8,303 nucleotides of DNA from an uncultured Sutterella sp. Its GTDB lineage: Bacteria; Pseudomonadota; Gammaproteobacteria; Burkholderiales; Burkholderiaceae_F. Below the pieces are notes generated by a model, which ran no database searches, was not told the DNA's origin, and saw only the letters and a program-made list of their open reading frames with translations. The stretch lies in contig CABSHY010000047.1 in NCBI GenBank assembly GCA_902477615.1, positions 1-8,303 of the forward strand. The letters are read 5' to 3'. Made by a program: the position numbers and the translations under genes. The first letter of the stretch is position 1; every line of letters begins with the position of its first letter. Shown in pieces: positions 1 to 6,510 of the stretch.

Positions 1-1962
1 ACCGTCCTTACCCGGCAACAATTGAACGATGGCACCGAAGTCCAACAAACGGGTAACCGTGCCTTCGTAGATTTGGCCCTTTTCGATTTCAGCAACGATG
101 TCGCTGATGCGCTTTTGAGCGGCAAGACCGGCTTGCGGATCGACAGAAGCGATCGTCACGGAGCCGTCATCTTCGATATTGATCGTAGCACCCGTTTCTT
201 CCGTGATACCACGGATCACGGCACCACCCTTACCGATCACGTCACGAATCTTTTCAGGATTGATCTTCATCGTGATCATGCGCGGGGCAAAGCGAGACAA
301 TTCCTTAGCACCGCCGGCGGCTTGCGTACGCATTTCGTTCAAAATGTGTTGACGACCGTCATGGGCTTGAGCCAATGCGACTTGCATGATTTCCTTGTTG
401 ATACCTTCAATCTTGATATCCATTTGCAAGGCCGTCACGCCGTTTTCCGTACCGGCAACCTTAAAGTCCATATCACCCAAGTGGTCTTCGTCACCCAAGA
501 TGTCCGTCAAGACGGCAAACTTGTTGCCTTCCTTGATCAAACCCATGGCCACACCAGCGACGTAATCCTTAACGGGGACGCCCGCGTCCATCAAGGACAA
601 GCAACCGCCGCAAACGCTAGCCATAGAGGAAGAACCGTTGGATTCACAGATTTCGCTCACAACGCGGATACTGTATTGGAAGTCTTCTTCAGAAGGCAAC
701 ACTGCCAACAAAGCGCGCTTAGCCAAACGACCGTGACCGATTTCACGACGCTTGGGACTACCGACACGACCCGTTTCACCCGTGGCAAACGGAGGCATGT
801 TGTAGTGCAACATGAAGCGTTCACGCGTTTCACCCAAGAGACCATCGATCACTTGTTCGTCTTGCTTGGTACCCAAGGTCGTCACAACGAGAGCTTGCGT
901 TTCACCACGCGTAAAGAGAGCAGAACCGTGCGTGCGCGGCAAAACACCTTGACGGATTTCAATCGGACGAACCGTCTTCGTGTCGCGACCGTCAATACGC
1001 GGTTCGCCATTCAAAATGTTGGAGCGAACGAGCGTGGCTTCCATTTCAAAGAGAATACCGGCCACTTCGTTAGCATCCGGAGCTTCCGTACCGGCAGCTT
1101 CAGCGTCCTTAGCCAAAGCTTCATCAACCATGGCATAGATTTCACGCAACTTTTCCGTACGAGCTTGCTTGCTGCGAATACCGTAAGCAATCTTCAATTC
1201 GGCTTGAGCCAATTCTGCGATACGAGCAATCAAAGCTTCGTTCTTCGGAGCGGGTTCCCAATCCCAAGCAGGCTTACCGGCTTCTTCAACCAATTCATTG
1301 ATAGCGTTGATAGCCACTTGTTGTTGTTCATGACCGAACATCACAGCATTGAGCATGACATCTTCGGGCAAGCAATCGGCTTCAGATTCAACCATCAACA
1401 CGGCACGTTCCGTACCGGAGACAACCAAGTCCAAACGGCTCTTGGACATTTCGGAGAGCTTCGGGTTGGCAACGAATTCGCCATCAATGTAACCCACGCG
1501 GCAAGCACCGATCGGGCCATTGAAAGGAATGCCGGAGATAGCCAAAGCGGCAGAAGCACCGATCATGGAAGGAATATCCGGATCCACTTCAGGATCAACA
1601 GACATCACGTGAACGATCACTTGGACTTCATTGAAGAAACCTTCCGGGAAGAGCGGACGGATCGGACGGTCGATCAAACGAGACGTCAACGTTTCCTTTT
1701 CAGAAGGACGACCTTCGCGCTTGAAGAAACCACCAGGGATCTTACCGGCAGAGTACGTCTTTTCGATGTAGTCAACCGTCAACGGGAAGAAGTCTTGACC
1801 GGGCTTGGCTTCCTTCTTGGCAACAACCGTAGCCAAAACAACCGTTTCGCCCATTTGGCACATCACGGCACCGGTGGCTTGACGAGCAATTTCACCCGTC
1901 GTCAACGTCACTTCATGTGCACCAAAGCGGAAGGACTTACTAACTTTATTAAACATCGTCAT
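1..1962 (-). CDS. pnp: Polynucleotide phosphorylase (PNPase), C-terminus cut by window edge
   Basis: PNPase degrades RNA 3'-to-5' by phosphorolysis, releasing nucleoside diphosphates, usually as a trimer in the cytoplasm. The minus frame is open from 1962 to the left edge, giving 654 residues of about 710 expected. Visible in order are the first RNase PH-like domain, a helical linker, the second RNase PH domain, a KH domain with GKGG at 577-580, and the start of an S1 domain from about residue 627. In the second core, SSSMASVCGG and DILGDEDHLGDMDF are nearly identical to E. coli, and D487 and D493 match catalytic D486 and D492. Two ATGs lie two codons apart. The upstream one at 1962 is preferred because AAGGA at 1974-1978 is 11 nt away. 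The order rpsO then pnp is the classic arrangement. Codon choice is strongly biased (Leu mostly TTG; Lys AAG; Gln CAA). Identity is very secure; the C-terminus lies outside the window. Confidence 0.98.
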   Translation of the reverse strand, partial: MTMFNKVSKSFRFGAHEVTLTTGEIARQATGAVMCQMGETVVLATVVAKKEAKPGQDFFPLTVDYIEKTYSAGKIPGGFFKREGRPSEKETLTSRLIDRPIRPLFPEGFFNEVQVIVHVMSVDPEVDPDIPSMIGASAALAISGIPFNGPIGACRVGYIDGEFVANPKLSEMSKSRLDLVVSGTERAVLMVESEADCLPEDVMLNAVMFGHEQQQVAINAINELVEEAGKPAWDWEPAPKNEALIARIAELAQAELKIAYGIRSKQARTEKLREIYAMVDEALAKDAEAAGTEAPDANEVAGILFEMEATLVRSNILNGEPRIDGRDTKTVRPIEIRQGVLPRTHGSALFTRGETQALVVTTLGTKQDEQVIDGLLGETRERFMLHYNMPPFATGETGRVGSPKRREIGHGRLAKRALLAVLPSEEDFQYSIRVVSEICESNGSSSMASVCGGCLSLMDAGVPVKDYVAGVAMGLIKEGNKFAVLTDILGDEDHLGDMDFKVAGTENGVTALQMDIKIEGINKEIMQVALAQAHDGRQHILNEMRTQAAGGAKELSRFAPRMITMKINPEKIRDVIGKGGAVIRGITEETGATINIEDDGSVTIASVDPQAGLAAQKRISDIVAEIEKGQIYEGTVTRLLDFGAIVQLLPGKDG

Positions 1963-1995
1963 GATGAGTCTTTTCCTTATAAAGAGTTAGATTCT

Positions 1996-2094
1996 GAGAG
2001 ACGGTGTTTCCGATACGCTGCGGTGGGAAGGCTCTTTTCTAAAAGCGTTCTCATCGCAACGCACAAACCGAAAACCAACAAAAATCCGTCTCTG
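1996..2094 (-). promoter_or_regulatory. Long imperfect stem-loop in the pnp 5' leader (candidate RNase III/PNPase autoregulatory site)
   Basis: On the minus strand, AGAGACGG (complement of 2086-2093) pairs perfectly with CCGTCTCT (complement of 1997-2004). Nested inside are a 7-bp helix between 2055-2061 and 2016-2022 (one G-U pair), extended upward with A/C mismatches, and a 6-bp apical helix at 2031-2046 closed by an AGAA loop. The structure sits between the rpsO terminator and the pnp ribosome binding site. In E. coli, RNase III cuts a long leader stem at this position and PNPase then degrades the short duplex to repress itself. Pairing is read by eye; the regulatory role is inferred by analogy. 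No folding energy was computed. Confidence 0.6.
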
Positions 2095-2105
2095 GGTTAA
2101 TTTCT

Positions 2106-2135
2106 AAAAAAAGACGACCTGCTAGAGGTCGCCTT
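2106..2135 (-). terminator. Rho-independent terminator downstream of rpsO
   Basis: Reading the minus strand, AAGGCGACCT (complement of 2126-2135) pairs with AGGTCGTCTT (complement of 2111-2120) around a 5-nt loop, giving 10 bp with one G-U wobble. A run of U follows (A5 at 2106-2110 on the plus strand). It begins 13 nt after the rpsO stop codon, so it probably attenuates rather than fully blocks read-through into pnp, as the equivalent terminator does in E. coli. Confidence 0.85.
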
Positions 2136-2148
2136 TTCGCTGTTTTGA

Positions 2149-2418
2149 TTACTTACGCAAGTTCAAAGCAGAGATCAACTTACGGTAAGCGTCAACGTCC
2201 GTACGCTTCAAGTAGTCGAGCAACTTACGACGACGAGAAACCATCTTCAACAAACCGCGACGGGAGTGGTGATCCTTGGCGTGTTCCTTGAAGTGCGGCG
2301 TCAATTCATTGATACGAGCCGTCAACAAAGCGACTTGCACTTCGGGAGAACCCGTGTCACCGGCCTTACGTTGATATTGAGCGACGATTTCGGACTTTTT
2401 GATATCTTGAACAGACAT
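2149..2418 (-). CDS. rpsO: 30S ribosomal protein S15
   Basis: S15 is a primary 16S rRNA-binding protein that nucleates the central domain (platform) of the 30S subunit. The 89-residue product has the exact usual family length and is complete. It shows the family's conserved segments TGSPEVQVALLTARI (about 22-36), the HHSRRGLLKMVSRRRKLLDYL region (about 50-70, the rRNA-contacting helices) and the C-terminal DAYRKLISALNLRK. The ATG at 2418 has AAAGG at 2428-2432, 9 nt upstream. A promoter lies about 70 bp upstream and a terminator directly follows, so rpsO is the first gene of an rpsO-pnp unit. S15 commonly represses its own translation by binding its mRNA leader; a leader hairpin at 2448-2472 could take part, but this is inference. 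The identification is unambiguous. Confidence 0.99.
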   Translation of the reverse strand: MSVQDIKKSEIVAQYQRKAGDTGSPEVQVALLTARINELTPHFKEHAKDHHSRRGLLKMVSRRRKLLDYLKRTDVDAYRKLISALNLRK

Positions 2419-2447
2419 GTTATTTAACCTTTAAAAAATAAAACAAG

Positions 2448-2472
2448 CGGACATGGAAGTTAGGCCATGCCG
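2448..2472 (-). promoter_or_regulatory. GC-rich hairpin in the rpsO 5' leader
   Basis: On the minus strand, CGGCATGG (complement of 2465-2472) pairs with CCATG-U-CCG (complement of 2448-2456). This gives 8 bp with one bulged U and an 8-nt loop (2457-2464). It lies within the roughly 60-nt leader expected from the promoter at 2485-2513, just after the predicted start of transcription and about 15 nt before the Shine-Dalgarno sequence. It could be part of an S15 operator or simply stabilise the 5' end; the sequence does not decide between these. Confidence 0.4.
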
Positions 2473-2484
2473 TGAAGAATCGCC

Positions 2485-2513
2485 ATTGTACCCTAATTAG
2501 GAAAGAATTTCGA
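2485..2513 (-). promoter_or_regulatory. Sigma70-type promoter for rpsO(-pnp)
   Basis: Minus strand: -35 box TCGAAA (complement of 2508-2513, 4 of 6 to TTGACA), a 17-bp spacer, and -10 box TACAAT (complement of 2485-2490, 5 of 6 to TATAAT). Sequence upstream of the -35 box is A/T-rich, which could act as an UP-like element. Transcription would start near 2478, giving a leader of about 60 nt before the rpsO ATG. Box matches are seen directly; activity is inferred. Confidence 0.65.
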
Positions 2514-2575
2514 GTCTTTCTTATTGAAAAGGAAAGATTTTTTCTTTTTCTTTCAAATCAAGGGATTATGACTCA

Positions 2576-3145
2576 TTAGCATTTCATTAAATGCTTACGA
2601 TAATGTTGCAATTCATCAATACTTTCCAAAATGTCGGAAAGCGCTTCGTGCTTCGTACGCTTTTTGAAACTTTGATGAACTTCCGGAGCCCAACGACGAG
2701 CTAATTCTTTAAACGTTGAGACGTCCAGATTACGATAGTGGAAATAATTTTCCAAACGCGGCATCCAACGCGCCATAAAGCGACGATCTTGACCAATTGA
2801 GTTACCACACATCGGGCTCTTGCCGGGCGGGACAAATCGAGCAAACTCTTTTAAAAGCATGTCGCTTGCCGTCTCTTCATCAATCGTGGATTCCAAGACT
2901 CGCTTTGTTAAACCGGATCGACCGTGCGTATCCGTATTCCAAGCATCCATTGCATTCATCGTACGTTCACTTTGGTGAATAGCAATCACTTGGCATTCAT
3001 GCAAGATATTGAGTTGAGCGTCCGTAATGACAGCGGCCACTTCAATGACACGATTGACTTCGGGTTGCAACCCAGTCATTTCCATATCGACCCAAATGAG
3101 ATTGTCATCACTATAACGAGGGTCTTTTTGAATTTCTTGTCCCAT
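2576..3145 (-). CDS. orn: Oligoribonuclease (DEDDh 3'-5' exoribonuclease)
   Basis: Orn hydrolyses 2-5 nt RNA remnants left by PNPase and other exoribonucleases and also cleaves linear di-GMP, so it is often essential. The product aligns along its length with E. coli Orn (181 residues): LIWVDMEMTGL, the CGNSIGQDRRFMARWMP core, NYFHYRNLDVSTFKELARRW and a C-terminal YRKH. With the ATG at 3145 the protein has 189 residues, and the DEDDh residues are D20, E22, D120, H166 and D171. This start is chosen because homologues begin only a few residues before LIWVDMEMTG. AAAGGA lies upstream, but 13 nt from the ATG; a TTG at 3154 is nearer to it. A GTG at 3199 with AAAAGG nine nt upstream would add 18 residues with no family match and cannot be excluded. 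The gene ends in a tandem TAATGA. It is divergent from the M48-like gene. Confidence 0.96.
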   Translation of the reverse strand: MGQEIQKDPRYSDDNLIWVDMEMTGLQPEVNRVIEVAAVITDAQLNILHECQVIAIHQSERTMNAMDAWNTDTHGRSGLTKRVLESTIDEETASDMLLKEFARFVPPGKSPMCGNSIGQDRRFMARWMPRLENYFHYRNLDVSTFKELARRWAPEVHQSFKKRTKHEALSDILESIDELQHYRKHLMKC

Positions 3146-3205
3146 TTTGAGCAATAAATCCTTTACACTTCGGTGTTTAGAGATACCTAATATTGCCACA
3201 ATTCA

Positions 3206-5563
3206 ATGCCTTTTACTTTTGAACAAATTTTCTTGGCTGCACTTCTTTTTTACTTTCTAGTGCATGCTTTTACCTGCACGGCTGAAATCGTGCACTTAAA
3301 ACGCACCATTTCCGAAGTGCCAGAGGTTTTGCGTGAGAAGATTTCTTTAGCCCAACACACAAAGGCGGCTCGCTACGATATTGCCCGCACCAAACTTAAC
3401 TTATTAGAAGTAACGGTGACGACTTGCGTGATTTTGGCGTTAACCCTCTTTCAAGGCATTGACGATCTCTCTGAATTTTTAATTGATCAGGTCGGTGACC
3501 AATTTGCTTTCCATTGGATGCTTCCGGCCCTCGTTGCCTTTATATTTTTAATCGTTGACTTACCCTTTAGCTGGTATAAAGAATTTCGCTTGCGCGAAGC
3601 CTATGGTTACATGCGTGAGCAACCCAGTCGTTGGTTTGGTCGTTTTGCATTAATGTCCATCTTAGGGTGGTTGGCCGCTTTACCGATTCTGTGGATTGGT
3701 TTGTGGTTTTGGCGCCAAAGCGGTGCTATGTGGTGGATTGTCGGTTGGATTGTCTTTTCAGCCTATCTTATTTTCCCGTTGCAATTGGCTTGTCGTTTGC
3801 GCTATTCCTTGCACCCTTCAATGGAAGACAAATGCAACAACGAAGCGCTCATTGACCGTTTAAAGAAATTGGGGGCGCGCGCCGAGATTCAAATTGAAGA
3901 CATTCGGGTAACAAACCCCGAACACAACGATCAATTGCCTCCGGCTTTTGCGTTCGGTCATCGAAAGAAAGTCCGTCTTTTCATTCGCCACGATGTTTAT
4001 AACAAACTCTCAGAAGACAATTTAATGGCCATCAGTGCTCACGCATTAGCACGCAACTTAAGTCACATGTATTTCCAAGCATGGGCCGTTTGTGCCTTGG
4101 TGAGCTTACTTGTCTTCATGTTCTTAGGGTGGCTTGCTCCCCAATCATGGTTCTTAAATGAAATCGGATTTAAGGCGATTGGCCCTGGCCCCTACTATGG
4201 CTCGTTGCTCGCTTTTGCAATTGTGGCCTTACCGGTCATTCTCTTTCCGTTTAAGTTGCCGATGGAAGCGTTTTTACGCCATTTAATTTTCCGTTCGGAC
4301 CTTTTCGCATTGCACTATGCAGGATTAAATTCCATTACCAATGCGCTTATTGAGTTAACGCCCTCGCCCATCCGTCACTCTTGTGTGACGCTAGAGTTTT
4401 TTGATTTGCTCTTTTCGCACGAGCCGAGCTTGATGGCGCGTATCAATCGTGTCCAAAAAGACTACATGAAGATTAAAAACGAGTTGCTCGAACAGCAAAA
4501 GTTTGAAGCCGACTTGGCAAGAAACCGCAATATCGTTAACGTTAGTCTTGCATTGGATCAACACAACAAGCATAAGTCTTTAGTTGATTACGATCGTCAA
4601 GAAAATCTTCAACGCGAACTTGCTCATAAAAAAGAAGCTGAATTGATTGCGAAAGCCGAAGCACAACGCAACGACGTCACGCAACCATTGGGTAGCTACA
4701 TCGATCCTGCCCAGGAAATCAATGAAAAAGCATTTAGCCAAGACAATACCCAACACCGCACCTATAAGATGAGTATTTGGCAAGGCTTTGTTGATATCGT
4801 TCAACGCCTTAACAAAATGCAAAAAGATTATCGAGCCCGACGTAAAGCAAAAGCTCTTGGGCAACAAAGTAGCGTTAGTGAAATACCTGCTCCGGCTATT
4901 GAGGCCAAGGAAAGCGAAACCGGTAAAGCCGATGATATCGTCCATTCTGACAGCAACGTCTCCGCTAACCATACGGTGGATACTGTCGTAGATGAACCCG
5001 TGGTTGCCAAGCCTGATGACAAGGTCGAAGAGGTTCACGAGGCCGACGATATTGAAAAAATCAATCCCTCGATTGACTCTGCAGTGCAGACAGCTCAAGA
5101 GGACGAACACGATTTAAGCCAAAAAACGATTGCCAACGAGGAAACTCAAGTCGACATTTCCGTTGAATCGGAAAGTAATGTAGTGTCTGAAGAGATTAAA
5201 TCTGAAGAAGAGTCAGTTTCTGAAAAGGTTGACTCCCTGGCAATTGAATCCGAAAGTCAAAACACGAATGATATTGAAGTAACGAATACTCCATTGACAG
5301 AAACTTCGGAAGTGATTGAACAAGCGGTTGAAACCCAACCCTCGCAAGAACCTGTCGTTACTGAAACGGTAGAAACAAAGACTTTGGACATTGAAGAAGA
5401 AAAATCTGAAGTTCAAACCGCTTCAACGCAAGAAGATTCAGCAACAAAGGCCGCTTTCAAGCGCCCTAGTTCAGGGCGACGTAAAGTCGCATTGAAACAG
5501 TTACGTCAACGTCATAGTGCATTTGAAGAGAAAAAGCATGAGACCGTCGAAGAAACAAAGTAA
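3206..5563 (+). CDS. M48/Ste24-like membrane protein lacking catalytic residues, with long acidic C-terminal tail (predicted pseudopeptidase)
   Basis: Active family members are membrane-embedded zinc endopeptidases (Ste24/HtpX type). This 785-residue protein keeps the scaffold: hydrophobic segments near 5-25, 66-84, 102-118, 147-169, 174-194, 290-312 and 330-350, the family block DLPFSWYKEFRLREAYGYM at 118-136, and a GHRKKVRLF strand at 251-259. At the expected HExxH it reads HALAR (279-283), so the catalytic Glu is Ala and the second His ligand is Arg. At the expected E-x-x-D-x-F-A third-ligand motif it reads FRSDLFA, with R363 replacing Glu. Proteolysis is therefore unlikely. After about residue 410 come a charged, possibly coiled-coil stretch, a low-complexity Glu/Ser/Val-rich acidic region (about 560-745), and a basic patch (749-769). 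Related betaproteobacterial proteins are about 420 residues. The ATG at 3206 is the first start after an in-frame stop at 3188, and no Shine-Dalgarno is visible. Function unknown. Confidence 0.85.
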   Translation: MPFTFEQIFLAALLFYFLVHAFTCTAEIVHLKRTISEVPEVLREKISLAQHTKAARYDIARTKLNLLEVTVTTCVILALTLFQGIDDLSEFLIDQVGDQFAFHWMLPALVAFIFLIVDLPFSWYKEFRLREAYGYMREQPSRWFGRFALMSILGWLAALPILWIGLWFWRQSGAMWWIVGWIVFSAYLIFPLQLACRLRYSLHPSMEDKCNNEALIDRLKKLGARAEIQIEDIRVTNPEHNDQLPPAFAFGHRKKVRLFIRHDVYNKLSEDNLMAISAHALARNLSHMYFQAWAVCALVSLLVFMFLGWLAPQSWFLNEIGFKAIGPGPYYGSLLAFAIVALPVILFPFKLPMEAFLRHLIFRSDLFALHYAGLNSITNALIELTPSPIRHSCVTLEFFDLLFSHEPSLMARINRVQKDYMKIKNELLEQQKFEADLARNRNIVNVSLALDQHNKHKSLVDYDRQENLQRELAHKKEAELIAKAEAQRNDVTQPLGSYIDPAQEINEKAFSQDNTQHRTYKMSIWQGFVDIVQRLNKMQKDYRARRKAKALGQQSSVSEIPAPAIEAKESETGKADDIVHSDSNVSANHTVDTVVDEPVVAKPDDKVEEVHEADDIEKINPSIDSAVQTAQEDEHDLSQKTIANEETQVDISVESESNVVSEEIKSEEESVSEKVDSLAIESESQNTNDIEVTNTPLTETSEVIEQAVETQPSQEPVVTETVETKTLDIEEEKSEVQTASTQEDSATKAAFKRPSSGRRKVALKQLRQRHSAFEEKKHETVEETK
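5525..5530 (+). promoter_or_regulatory. Ribosome binding site selecting the rsgA ATG at 5538
   Basis: GAAGAG lies 7 nt before ATG 5538, inside the end of the upstream M48-like gene. It favours this start over an in-frame GTG at 5517, which has no comparable motif. Confidence 0.55.
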
Positions 5564-6467
5564 AAATTCTGAGACCTTTACCGCTCAAGTGACCTCTTCT
5601 CATGGGCGTCATCATTTCGTTCGTAATGCCGAAGGGGCAATTTTTGAAGCTCACCGTCGAGGTAAAAAAGCGGACGTGGTTGTGGGTGACTGGGTGGAAT
5701 GCTCACAAGCGTTTGATAATACGGTCGCCATTGAATCGGTCAAAGACCGTGAATCATTACTTTTCCGTCAAGACGAGTGGCGAACGAAGACGCTAGCCGC
5801 CAATATTGATCAATTGGTCATTGTTTTTGCTAGTGCTCCCCGATTTAACCCCTGGTTTGTTTGGAAAGCCCTTTTAGCAGCTCACACAGCACAGGTTCAC
5901 CCGATCATTATTCGCAATAAAACTGACTTAACAGAGGGTGCTGACGAAGCAAAGCACTTCTTAGATGACCTCACTGCCATGGGTTATGAGACCTATAGTC
6001 TCTCAGCGCTTGATGAAGGCAGTGAGACCATTGCGCTTCTCGATCGAATTTTTAACGAGAAAAAATCCTTATTGGTCGGTCAGTCCGGTATGGGTAAATC
6101 CACGATTTTGAACCTCTTGGTTGAAGAGGCAAACGCTCGTACTCAAGAGTATTCCCAAGCGCTTAATTTAGGTCGTCAAACAACAACGACAACGACACTG
6201 TACGATCTTGATCGTGCTAGTGGTTTTGTCATCGACTCGCCGGGTTTTCAAGAGTTTGGCTTAGCACATTTGGAACTCAATGACATTTTGAGAGCCATGC
6301 CCGACATCTTGCCTCATGTTGAAGGCTGTCGCTTTGCCAATTGCCGTCACTTAAAAGAACCCAGTTGTTCTGTGAAGGCTGCCGTTGAGGCAGGTCTCAT
6401 CAGCCAAGAGCGCTATGAGTTTTATGTTGCAACCGTCACGCAACTCGATAACCTCAAAGCTTGGTAG
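5538..6467 (+). CDS. rsgA: Ribosome small subunit-dependent GTPase RsgA (YjeQ family)
   Basis: RsgA is a circularly permuted GTPase that binds the 30S subunit late in assembly, checks the decoding centre and helps release RbfA. From ATG 5538 the protein has 309 residues. An N-terminal OB-fold region (about 15-80, with the RGKKADVVVGDWVE block) precedes the GTPase motifs in permuted order: G4 NKTD at 127-130, G1 GQSGMGKS at 181-188, a Thr-rich G2 (TTTTTT), and G3 DSPG at 233-236. The C-terminal zinc finger follows, with C264, C269, H271 and C277. All key residues are present. The start overlaps the upstream M48-like gene by 26 nt, which points to co-transcription and perhaps coupled translation. 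A GTG at 5517 would add seven residues. A strong terminator lies just downstream. Identity is secure. Confidence 0.97.
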   Translation: MRPSKKQSKNSETFTAQVTSSHGRHHFVRNAEGAIFEAHRRGKKADVVVGDWVECSQAFDNTVAIESVKDRESLLFRQDEWRTKTLAANIDQLVIVFASAPRFNPWFVWKALLAAHTAQVHPIIIRNKTDLTEGADEAKHFLDDLTAMGYETYSLSALDEGSETIALLDRIFNEKKSLLVGQSGMGKSTILNLLVEEANARTQEYSQALNLGRQTTTTTTLYDLDRASGFVIDSPGFQEFGLAHLELNDILRAMPDILPHVEGCRFANCRHLKEPSCSVKAAVEAGLISQERYEFYVATVTQLDNLKAW

Positions 6468-6473
6468 CGGACA

Positions 6474-6506
6474 AAAAAATCGCCCCGACTCAGATCGGGG
6501 CTTTTT
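6474..6506. terminator. Bidirectional rho-independent terminator between convergent rsgA and amidohydrolase genes
   Basis: GCCCCGA (6482-6488) and TCGGGGC (6495-6501) form a perfect 7-bp stem around a 6-nt loop. On the plus strand five T follow (6502-6506). On the minus strand seven T follow one base pair and a base further (A run at 6473-6479). The stop codons of rsgA (6467) and the amidohydrolase (6511) flank it closely, so one hairpin can end both transcripts. Confidence 0.9.
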
Positions 6507-6510
6507 CTTA

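Noticed and set aside
22..2100. 692-codon open frame on the plus strand across pnp
   Set aside because: It is the exact antisense of pnp codons, open only because pnp avoids TTA, CTA and TCA. The translation is low-complexity Arg/Thr/His/Phe-rich with no family resemblance.
2520..2565. A/T-rich inverted repeat GAAAGA...TCTTTC downstream of orn as a terminator
   Set aside because: The stem is only about 6 bp, mostly A-T, without a clear U-run in the right place. The purine tract more likely reflects sequence upstream of the rpsO promoter.
3146..3199. N-terminal 18-residue extension of orn from GTG 3199
   Set aside because: The added residues match nothing in the family. It has a reasonable Shine-Dalgarno, so it is kept only as an alternative start.
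4580..5110. 176-codon open frame on the minus strand inside the M48-like gene
   Set aside because: It is antisense to the Glu/Asp-rich tail, has no recognisable domain or ribosome binding site, and is explained by the sense-strand composition.
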